From contig OU452219.1 in the NCBI GenBank assembly GCA_911728455.2, positions 9,484,320 to 9,548,319 of the forward strand: a DNA stretch of 64,000 nucleotides, written 5' to 3'. This document shows, piece after piece, positions 1 to 11,500 of the stretch (its first letter is position 1; each line of letters opens with the position of its first letter). This DNA comes from Marthasterias glacialis. Its lineage: Eukaryota > Echinodermata > Asteroidea > Forcipulatida > Asteriidae. Under the pieces are notes generated by a model that had not been told where the DNA came from, searched no databases, and was given only the letters and a program-made list of their open reading frames with translations. Made by a program: the position numbers and the translations under genes.

Positions 1-2441
1 CTCAGAGCAGTAAGGACTTATAGGACCTAGTAAAACCCAGTCGGCTCAGAGCAGTAAGGACTTATAGGACCTAGTAAAACCCAGTCCGCTCAGAGCAGTA
101 AGGACTTATAGGACCTAGTAAAACCCAGTCCGCTCAGAGCAGTAAGGACTTATAGGACCTAGTAAAACCCAGTCGGCTCAGAGCAGTAAGGACTTATAGG
201 ACCTAGTAAAACCCAGTCCGCTCAGAGCAGTAAGGACTTATAGGACCTAGTAAAACCCAGTCGGCTCAGAGCAGTAAGGACTTATAGGACCTAGTAAAAC
301 CCAGTCCGCTCAGAGCAGTAAGGACTCATAGGACCTAGTAAAACCCAGTCCGCTCAGAGCAGTAAGGACTTATAGGACCTAGTAAAACCCAGTCGGCTCA
401 GAGCAGTAAGGACTTATAGGACCTAGTAAAACCCAGTCGGCTCAGAGCAGTAACAACTCATAGGACCTAGTAAAACCCAGTCGGCTCAGAGCAGTAAGGA
501 CTCATAGGACCTAGTAAGACCCAGTCGGCTCAGAGCAGTTACGACTCATAGGACCTAGTGAGACCCAGTCCGCTCAGAGCAGTAAGGACTTATAGGACCT
601 AGTAAAACCCAGTCGGCCCAGAGCAGTAAGGACTTATAGGACCTAGTAAAACCCAGTCCGCTCAGAGCAGAAAGGACTCATATGACCTAGTAAAACCCAG
701 TCGGCTCAGAGCAGTAAGGACTCATAGGACCTAGTAAAACCCAGTCGGCTCAGAGCAGTAAGGACTTATAGGACCTAGTAAAACCCAGTTGGCTCAGAGC
801 AGTAAGGACTTATAGGACCTAGTGAGACCCAGTCCGCTCAGAGCAGTAAGGACTTATAGGACCTAGTAAAACCCAGTCCGCTCAGAGCAGAAAGGACTCA
901 TAGGACCTAGTAAAACCCAGTCGGCTCAGAGCAGTAAGGACTCATAGGACCTAGTAAAACCCAGTCGGCTCAAAGCAGTAAGGACTTATAGGACCTAGTA
1001 AAACCCAGTTGGCTCAGAGCAGTAAGGACTTATAGGACCTAGTAAAACCCAGTCCGCTCAGAGCAGAAAGGACTTATAGGACCTAGTAAAACCCAGTCGG
1101 CTCAGAGCAGTAAGGACTCATGGGACCTAGTGAGACCCAGTCTGCTCAGAGCAGTAAGGACTCATAGGACCTAGTAAAACCCAGTCGGCTCAGAGCAGTA
1201 AGGACTCATGGGACCTAGTGAGACCCAGTCCGCTCAGAGCAGTAAGGACTTATAGGACCTAGTAAAACCCAGTCGGCTCAGAGCAGTAAGGACTCATAGG
1301 ACCTAGTAAAACCCAGTCCGCTCAGAGCAGTAAGGACTCATAGGACCTAGTGAGACCCAGTCGGCTCAGAGCAGTAAGGACTCATAGGACCTAGTGAGAC
1401 CCAGTCCGCTCAGAGCAGTAAGGACTCATAGGACCTAGTAAAACCCAGTCGGCTCAGAGCAGAAAGGACTTATAGGACCTAGTGAGACCCAGTCCGCTCA
1501 GAGCAGTAAGGACTCATAGGACCTAGTAAAACCCAGTCCGCTCAGAGCAGTAAGGACTCATGGGACCTAGTGAGACCCAGTCCGCTCAGAGCAGTAAGGA
1601 CTTATAGGACCTAGTAAAACCCAGTCCGCTCAGAGCAGTAAGGACTTATAGGACCTAGTAAAACCCAGTCCGCTCAGAGCAGTAAGGACTTATAGGTCCT
1701 AGTAAAACCCAGTCGGCTCAGAGCAGTAAGGACTCATAGGACCTAGTAAAACCCAGTCGGCTCAGAGCAGTAAGGACTTATAGGACCTAGTAAAACCCAG
1801 TCGGCTCAGAGCAGTAAGGACTCATAGGACCTAGTAAAACCCAGTCCGCTCAGAGCAGTAAGGACTTATAGGACCTAGTAAAACCCAGTCGGCTCACAGC
1901 AGTAAGGACTTATAGGACCTAGTAAAACCCAGTCGGCTCAGAGCAGTAAGGACTCATAGGACCTAGTAAAACCCAGTCGGCTCAGAGCAGTTACGACTCA
2001 TAGGACCTAGTGAGACCCAGTCCGCTCAGAGCAGTAAGGACTTATAGGACCTAGTAAAACCCAGTCGGCTCAGAGCAGTAAGGACTTATAGGACCTAGTA
2101 AAACCCAGTCCGCTCAGAGCAGTAAGGACTTATAGGACCTAGTGAAACCCAGTCCGCTCAGAGCAGTAAGGACTTATAGGTCCTAGTAAAACCCAGTCGG
2201 CTCAGAGCAGTAAGGACTCATAGGACCTAGTGAGACCCAGTCGGCTCAGAGCAGTAAGGACTTATAGGTCCTAGTAAAACCCAGTCGGCTCAGAGCAGTA
2301 AGGACTCATAGAACGTAGTAAAACCCAGTCGGCTCAGAGCAGTAAGGGCTTATAGGACCTGGTAAAACCCAGTCGGCTCAGAGTAGTAAGGACTCATAGG
2401 ACCTAGTGAGACCCAGTCGGCTCAGAGCAGTAAGGACTTAT
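1..2441. repeat. 44-bp tandem satellite array
   Basis: About 55 head-to-tail copies of a 44-bp unit that begins ctcagagcagtaagg and ends cccagtc(c/g)g. Copies differ at a few recurrent sites: actTata or actCata, agtaAAAccc or agtGAGAccc, and gtcCg or gtcGg. There is no long open frame. The array is cut by the left edge, so its true length is unknown. In the direction of gene 2 it lies beyond the last visible exon (2532-2583), so it is probably intronic to that gene. Confidence 0.98.
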
Positions 2442-2487
2442 AATACATACACGCACAGTGGGGTATAAGTCCTTTCTGCTCTGAGCC
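2419..2487. repeat. Inverted satellite unit closing the array
   Basis: The last satellite unit (2419-2442) is followed after about 21 nt by its reverse complement at 2464-2487, with one mismatch (tactgc/ttctgc). This forms a 24-bp-arm hairpin. It suggests the array expanded inside one arm of an inverted-repeat element. Confidence 0.85.
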
Positions 2488-2531
2488 AACACCTAATAGT
2501 GAAGTCATCACTAGCTTTTCAAAGTACTTAC

Positions 2532-2583
2532 CTCTAAGATTGCTTTGACTGCAGGATCAGTATGGCTGGTACTCAAGTCATGT
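2532..2583 (-). CDS. Hydrolase gene, last visible exon
   Basis: Acceptor TTACAG|ACATGA, donor TTAGAG|GTAAGT. Encodes RHDLSTSHTDPAVKAILE in frame with the GHSMGG exon. The gene continues past this donor, across or beyond the satellite. Confidence 0.88.
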
Positions 2584-5500
2584 CTGTAAAACAAACTGTC
2601 CTTTGTTAGAGAAAGACTTGGGTTAGGGTTTCTGTGATGCTGATATTGTATGTTTTAGGTCAAGATTGCCAAATTCCAAAAGTGTCCTTTTATGCGCAAT
2701 TTGTATTTTGATATATTTTTGTTTAATTGTACTTTGTAAGTCTGTATTTTTTTTTTTACATGTGACCCCAGGGCCCCCGGGGAGAACAGGGCCCAATTTC
2801 ATAGAGCGGCTTGAGCAGAAAATAGTGCTTAAAAGTGTTCTGCTAAGCAAAAATAAGCAGGATACCAGTCACAGATTGTACATGTGACATGCTATTTTGG
2901 CTGGTAACCTTATTCTGGTAAGCATAATTTTGTTTGTGCTTAGCTAATTTTTGTGCTTAGGCAGCTCTATGAAATTGGGCCCAGTTCTTAGATAACTGAT
3001 GGGGCTAGAATAAGACGGGGAAAATTTTTTATAAAAATATAATTATTTGGGATATAGATAGATGTCAATATTTGCATCGGGGGGAATGAATATAAATTTC
3101 AATTTGCCTTTCACCGATGTGCCCACCCGAGTTGCCTGTGGATTTTTTTTTTCCACAGGACTCGAAAGCACTGAGTATACAGTGCTTACACACATCGGTG
3201 AAAGGCAAATTGAAATTTACAGTTGGGATATTCTGTCGAAAACCTCATTAATCATTCAATGTTTATTGTATCTTTTGTCTGAAATGCATACCGGAAAAAT
3301 ACGTTGCTTTCCCCGTATTCCTCCTTCTTTATCCACCCAGCCAATGAGATCACGGCAAGGGCTCGGTCGGGGTAGTGGGTGGCTAGATGCCACGCTCCAT
3401 GACCTCCCATAGAATGTCCTGCAAAGAGGACGCTGTACGCGTCGGCTTTGTTTGGGATCCATGGTGCATCACTGGTCAGCTGCCAAAAAGATCAATAAAA
3501 AGTGAGAAATTAGATTTACTACAATATTATCAGCAAAAGGACAATTCCCTCTTCTCCACAATACAATGGCCATGGAAAGTTGGTATCTGGTTTCCCAAAT
3601 GATTTTGATGCCAAGATTCGCTTTTGATAGTAAAAAACGAAAAGAGAAGTAATGAGAAAAAAAGGAAGTAGCTGTTGCAAACTGCTTACCAACCAAAATG
3701 ATCTGTGGTATAAAGGCAAATCTTTTTAATGGTCTGACGTTTCGACCCAAGCAGAGTCTTTCTGAAAGTCTAAACGCCTTTGAGGAAAAACCCTGAAGGA
3801 GGTCTTTGAGAAAGACTCTTCCGGAGTGGAAACATCGGGCCAGAAACAATTTTTGTGACGATTTGATGTCAACATGTCCAGTCAAGAAAATCAATCAATC
3901 CTGTGGTCATTGTTACTTGATCAACCATGGAATTGCCAAGAAGTATCTACCTACACACCAAAAGCAAAGGCCCGATAATGTGTCCTATAGATCATAACTT
4001 AATGCTTTTGAAAGTGTAGCTTCTAGCTACCGGGCAAGCTCTGTGGCCTAGTTGTGTGACATCTGCTCTAGAATGCCAAAGGTTGTGGGTTCAGTACCCA
4101 CCCAAGTAATTTGCTTATGATTTTTTTCCCCCATAGAACTCAGGAAAGTACTACAGAGCTTAACCAGTTCACTCCAGGATTAAAAATCTGTTACCTGTTA
4201 CCCGTGCGAGAATATTTTCATTCAAAAAGCAATTGTTTTTTCCAGCAATTATTATTTTTTGGGGGGTCAATGAAACTCAGTTTGAACACCCATAAAAAGA
4301 TGTTTTCTCACTGGCATTTATAGATTTTAATGTCTTATGTTAACGGTCGTGTTTCTGAAGCACAATCAGACCTTTGGAAAGCTGTTATGTAACGGCCGAT
4401 CATCGACCCATGCCCAGTTGAAAAAAGGGCATTCCGGAGAGAGATGAAAATGCATTGTCATGATAATGCAGTATCATCAGCCTTCACAAAATCTTGGCTG
4501 GTAAGTGAGAACAGGTCTTCGATAAAGGCATTAGGCACAAATCAATGCAAAGTGTTAATCCATTCAAAGTTCGCAGAGCATTTTGCACGGGGCCACGGAA
4601 CCATGACCTTGGATGACAGTTTATAAGTCTGCCGCTGTGTGTTGCATAGGAGTTTTGCGCATTACTGTGTCCTCCCAAAGTGAACTGGTTAACACACATG
4701 GGTGTAGAGTAAAACACATTATAGTATACACATATGGACTGGCAATGAGGGCAACAGTGTACGTCTATGCACCCCGAGGGCCTGTGAGTGACCAGGAGGG
4801 GTACTATTTCCCGAGGCCGAAGGCTGAGAGAAATAGGACCCTCTCCTGGTCACTCACAGGCCCGAGGGGTGCATAGACATGCACTGTTGCCCGAATAATG
4901 CCAGTCCATATGTGTTTTATAACACACCTCAGTCCAAAATGTAATGTGAAAAAAAATATATTTTCAGGACGCACGGTTTTACAACTGTAAACTGTTATGA
5001 GCATTGTAAACCTCTTGAGGGCGCTGTTAACCAGTCAATAGTTTTGGGTTTTTGAAACTACCTTTGCGAACTATTTCCTCAAATGAAGCGCGTGCGGTGC
5101 GTTGACGGGCGTCAAGTTCACGGTGGTGTAGATTTCATGCACTAGGCTATATTAGTTCACCCCACGTGACTGTGTTTCAGCCAATCAGGATAAAGAACCA
5201 GGGAGAGGTGTGTTATAATTTTCTTTATCGCAGATGCAAATTATATTAATGGTTGTTGCTGTAAACTATTTATGACTTTAGTTCTCACTTGCTGCAGAAT
5301 TTGTAATGAAGTCATCGCAGTAAGAGCTCCTGGTCCCTCCCAATTGTGAGCACCGTGTCTGTGTGTATAAACAAATCAACCCAGCAATAAAATACAAGCT
5401 TTTTTTATGTCCGTTAGAGACACTTTGGATTCACAGGGAAATGAATGGTATAACAATGGCAATGCACCATCTCTAATGGGTGGGGTCAATCGAGAAAGAG

Positions 5501-8500
5501 ACAGATATCATTAAAGGGGCTGTGTCGTCATGATTTATAGTAGTAAATGGAATAACCCAGTTACTGTGCACGTGTGCACGCTGGCAGTCACATCACAGTT
5601 TGACAAAGACGGCACCCTTTGTGATTTGACTGCAAGTGCGCGCGTGTGCAGTTTCTGGGTGAGAGTTCATCTTTGCTTGCACAGCCACAGGCCTGCTATA
5701 ACGACACAGCCCCTTTAAGGTAGCATCTCAAAAGTCAGAATGGTAGGAACGTTCTGATTGGATTGCTTAAGTATTCCAGGTGGCATACATGGACTGGTCC
5801 GTTGGACTGCCGGAGCATTCCATTGGAATGTTCAAAATACCAACGGGCGTTTCTCTGGTGTGGGAATGTCCCGGTAGTCTGGCACAAAGTCACGGTCCAG
5901 CAGAATGTTCTGGCAGTCCACTGGATTGCGGGCGGATGCATGCGGGATTGAGTCGCTCCCTAACAAGATCATAATGATCTTGTCTCGATTGTCGCATTTT
6001 GCTTGGTTACAGCCTCAGCCTAGGATGGGCAGCCTTGGTGCATCAGTTCTCGTGGTGGATAGTGCCTCTCGCGGGAGGGAATACAAACGAGGTCTTGCAC
6101 CAAGACTTAGCAAGGGGCAATGACTGCTGTGGGGAATAGCTTCAATATATTTATTTTATTTTATACCTTCTAACAATATATTTACATTTAAAATTGTCTG
6201 GGTCAAGACAAAGCTTTAAAAACTGTCTTCATAGATGTGTCAGACCCAATAAAACCTCCAAATATCAAGATATAAAATCCTCAAAATATTAAAGTACAAA
6301 AAACATATATCCATACTTTCGGAAAGCTTTATATCTACAAATCAACCAAATAAACGAGAGAAGCCGTCGGTGACAAAATTAAACGACAAACTAGCACCAT
6401 CAACCAAAAAACAGGCAACTGGAAAAAGCTACGACTTGATCAATAAAAAATAGTGCAAAAATAAAAGAAGTCAAATACAGTTACAGTAGACCCACAATGA
6501 ATTGGAAGTCAAACCCAAAACTTTTTTTACTCTTCCACATCACACTCATGCAGTACCATTCCATTTAGAAAAGAAGGGTGAAGTTTAAAAAAATGAATTG
6601 TTACCGTGTTGGAGCCAAGACCCATGCATTCTCAAGTCCAAAGACCCAGTCGCCATCTTTCATCTGTTTATAACTGTCGGCTTGGTTTTGTGCGCCAACC
6701 CCTGAGTAACAAAGTATGAAGATCGCAGTGACAGAACAACATTGGTTTTGGAAGAGAATATTCTTTCTACCCTTCTTAGTCTTGATTGAATGAGTCTTAA
6801 ATGTCTACTTTTGTCATTGAAGTGCAAGCTAAAAAAATAATATGGGATTAAAAACTTTTTGTTTTTTCAAGTAATTCGGACAGATGAATAAGGGTTTGCC
6901 CTTAACTTTTTCAGTGACTAGCCAGCATGACCAGTAAGCTTGTCACATCACTGGTTCGCCACTTTTGTCACTAGTATATATTTTCATACAAAATGGGGAT
7001 GAGTTTTAACACTGAAGTAGCCAGCCTGACCACTTGGAGAGAATTTTGACTTGTCCTCAGGTGTTTGAACTAGCATTTGGCCAGGGGACCACTGTTCTAC
7101 TTCACAATTTAGTTAAAAAAAAACCATCACTTTAAGATTCTTCAAACGTTATGTATAACTTCGAGTTGAGTGCTACGCCTAATGAATTCAATTGACCATG
7201 TCAAGTCCTTTTGGTTTAATTATTAAAACTCAGCTTACCTGTCCCATGGAGAGTAAGCAGAACCTGTGGACAGAATTATACAAAATTTACAAATGTACAA
7301 AACAATGAAGAAGAAAAAACGGAATCAAATTTGGCAGTCTTTCTCAACGAGCCATTTACGAGTAATGTCTGGTACAACGACTTGCTAAGTCACAAGTTAT
7401 CACTTAAATTTGAATTCCTCAGACTATAGAGACAGTTGCTATGTCCCATGATTCATGGCAAGCTTTTGCGTAGTTATGTAAAGAGATGGACTACACCTCA
7501 GGTCATTTTGGTTGGTAAGCAGTTTGCAACCGCTGTATTTGTTTTTCTTCAGTTTGCGATTTCATGTATAAATGAGTCAAGGGGGAACTACACCTACCGG
7601 GCAAATCCTACCTGGACAGTCCATCAAAGGACGGATTGCGGCCGCATGTTGTACCTGTTGTCAAATGAAGAAGCGTTTTGAAACATAACATTTACAGATA
7701 CTTCCTAAAACAAGGCAAAAAAATACAATTAATAAATGTCTATGAGTGCAATGGCGAGTATGTTTTCATTTGTTGAAAGATTGAGTGTTCCAACAACAAG
7801 GCGTAGCAGTGTTGAACATGGAACATTCCACCTTTTAACGAGTACAAAAAAATGTTCTATCCATTGCATGAATGCTAAACATTCATTACTTGTTTTACGT
7901 ACCATCCAAGTAGATCATTTTCATTTGATTGGAGGATAGAACTAGTAGAATAAAAAAAATTTACATGGTTGTATTTTGCCATCTACTACGAGGGCGTTTT
8001 ATATTGCGGTGTTTAATGCATTGTGTGGTCTTGCGAGCAAAAGTCATAAGCTTTGGGACGAAAATGCTTGCTGAATAGTATCAAAATGCACAGTTTATGA
8101 CATAGAACACATAATGCATGTCTTGAATAATGAATGTTGCGTGACTTCCTCAAATCAAATAACAAGGATCTAAACATTGGGGCAAATTCTATACATCCTG
8201 AACATGCATTTTGCCCGATACCTCCACCCAGAATAACCCCAGCACATCTGGTAGTAAAAAAAATAACAAATCCTTCAGAGTGTAGAGCAGATTAAACACT
8301 GTAAACATTCAATGTCATTTTTGTTTATTGATTTTGTTGATTTACTATTGAATAACAGAGTAAAAAATTAAAAATTCTTTCAAAGCCAAAATACCAGAAT
8401 TCCCAAGTGCTGCACTGAGAAAACAAGCTTGCTGTATTGTGAACTGAACGTACCGATCCATCATGGTCAATGAATGTGAATATGAATGACTCGGTTGCCT

Positions 8501-11500
8501 TCCGACATCTCAGAGTTACGGTCATCTGCTGAGAACCACTCCCTGATGAAGATACCTCCAAGGGTAACCTAGAGATAGAGTGAGGGAACAAATACATACA
8601 ATGAGCCAACGCACTAGGGTGTCTCGTGACAGCTCAGAGTTACGGTAACCTGCTAAAAACCACTCCCTGACGAAGATATCTCCAAGAGTAACCTTAGAGA
8701 TGGAGTGAGTGAATAAATATACACAATGAGCCAACATCACAGAGCTAAGCCACAAGCAAACACACAAAGAAAAGACAAAATCCACAGTTTAGGAGCTAGA
8801 GAATCGGGTGAGCCACCACTCATCCAAAAAGAGATTTATACATGGTTTTAACCGCAAGTTAGTAGTAATAGTGTTGGTTAATTTATAAAGGAGAGAAATG
8901 CAAAAATCTACAAAGGAAAATATCAGAGCGTGCACAATCTTTTCAGTGGCAGAATGAATTAAACAGCTGCAAACGACATCAATGTGAATTACACAGTAGT
9001 TTAGCTGCTAAGCAATATATATCTGTGTGCAAATCTTTTATGAAATTTGGCTTTTCTTTATACAATGAATATAGTGAAAGGGTAAACAAGATAGAACTCA
9101 CTCTGTCTCTATGCAGCCTTTCACTCTGTATCCTTCAGGATGATTTAAACCAATCACGACAGGTAGAGTCTGGCCAGGAGCTATGTTAGTGTGAAACCCT
9201 GACTCTTTATGTGTCAGCTCTAAAGCAGATTGCCTTTGCTTCTGACTAACCATGGATACCCTGATAAATAAGAATATAATTGACAGTACTTAATTACAAA
9301 CGCAAATAACAAATACAAATGCACCTCCAGTGGCAGTGGATAAACAGAAGGGCAAGTTCTTATCAGAGCTAGATGGTCTCCCGATTTTACCCAATCTACT
9401 CCAGGGGCAGTCGATAAACAGCAGGACAAGTTCTTATCTGAACTAGGTAGTGCCCCGATTTTTCCCAATCTACTCCGTGGCAGTAGAAAAAGACAGCAAC
9501 AAATTTAAAAAGTAGTCTCCAAATTGTTCTAAATCTACTCTAAATCTATTCTGGGGACAGTAGATAAATAGCAGGACAAATTTTATCAGAAACACTCTAA
9601 ACAGCAATGTAGATTATCACATGGTTTTACCGCAAACCAAATATAATAACTATTGATCCCACAATGCAATGCCTCAAAACCATGTACTCACAAGATAGTT
9701 TAGTCTTAAAACACAGTCTTTTTGTTCATTCTTCTATTGAATTTTCAAAAAACAACAACAATTCTTTTTAATTGGAATGAAACTTGAAGTCTTACCTGAC
9801 ATTTTTTAACCATTTTGTGGACTGTAAATTCGTGACAGGTATTGAAACGACGCTGCCAAATATATGTCCATCAACAAGGTCTGGTAACATTGTGGGATTG
9901 TGGACTTTGAACTTGTTTGTACCTACAAAAGGAAGATTGAGTGGAAGTCAAGAACGTGTGACAGATAATGGTTTTATAAACGTAACAACGATATTTGTCT
10001 TTTCAAAAGTGCCTTAATTAACAATGTCTAGTGGTGGCCCCCACACCACTAAAAAAATCAAGGCAAACACTATATACCCCTTCGGCTTCGCCGACGGGGC
10101 ATACAAAAATGTTTTTAAAAAAAAGGGGGTAATATTTTGCTGAAATGGATGATGAAAAGTAAAAACTTTTGAAGAATAAAAACCAGCAAGGAACAATTGC
10201 TTGATTTGGGTTGCATATGTAAGTTTATTTACATTACCATGTAAGTCTCAGATTTAAAGCTTTTCGTGAAGATAACAGGTTTTTAAAGGTCCCATAAATT
10301 GGAAATTCTTTCCAATTTAAAATATTAAATATGCATTAACTAACCAATAAATGCAAGTTTGTTCAAAATTTATAGGAGGCTTGAGGCTTTGGACAGATCT
10401 CTTGCTATTGCACTTTTGTTATATGGAAAATCCCCTCAAGGTGTGTTGTTACTGGTAACAACACTACACTGAAAATGGTATTACAGTCTGTACAGATTCC
10501 AACCAGATCCAAATACCGACGACTTTGGTCTGCTACAGTGACTGAACTTCCCAGAGCTAAATGCTCGGGAATGTACGCTGTCAGTGTATGTCAGGTGAAC
10601 GTCACAAAAAAGCATACCAGAAGCCGATATCGAAATAGATAACCCAAATTTTGAGAGACAAATGAAAAGGTATTGACTCGTACAAACCCATAAAAATAGT
10701 AAGTATTATATGTTATTAATATCAAACCATATATTAAGCCCCCAAAATGTTATGTGAAAAAGTAACACTTCATAGGACCTTTAGACAGGAGTTTCTGTCA
10801 GGACATTGGTGTAGCTTCAATTAAAATTTGTTCAAATGAATATTTGTCTCATTTTTTCCTTATAATCATTTTCATAATATAGAATAAATTTTGCTTCCAA
10901 CATCGGTTAAAACGTGATTTAAAAGCCAGGTGAATATTTTGTAAGATCAGTATATGTTAATTTAATTTTAAAACATTTCAACTTACCGGCTAATTGGAAG
11001 CTGCATTTAAAAACCTTAAAACAAATCACACAAAACATGTTCATTGATGAAACCAAGGAGTCTGATGACAAAAAGAACCTCAATAGACCTTTATCATGCT
11101 GCCACCATCTTGGTCATGTTCTCTGTATCCAATAACAGTAATAGATTCTCATATTCATTGTACAAAAAAGAACCAGACTATTTGCCCTTCCAGCCTCGGT
11201 TTGGTTACATTGGTTTGAATGGGTGAAAATCAAAATGGCCCCACCATGATAAAGGTCTATAGCCCAAATGCACAAGCACCATCTTAAATATACACCGCAA
11301 TGCATCTTGGAAAACCGACTGAAACCCAGTTGCCAAGAAGGACGCTGTGCTGTAGTTTACATGTAACTATGCCAGGTTTTGAGTGTTGTGTACCGTACTG
11401 CTTTAAAATAAGTGCGCCATGGTGCTTGCCGATGTTGTTTGAAGTCAGATTTAACCCAGAACCCTTTGCACGCAGATAATTTCTGGTCATGCACGCTGGG

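Noticed and set aside
1..2441. CRISPR array
   Set aside because: The 44-bp units are contiguous, with no unique spacers, and the genome is an animal's.
3469..3894. 141-codon open frame on the minus strand
   Set aside because: It crosses an acceptor of the hydrolase gene and a repeat; no conserved motif, and the real exon at 3292-3479 uses another frame.
4613..5004. Two overlapping frames on opposite strands with similar sequence
   Set aside because: They are the two arms of a palindromic foldback element, not genes.
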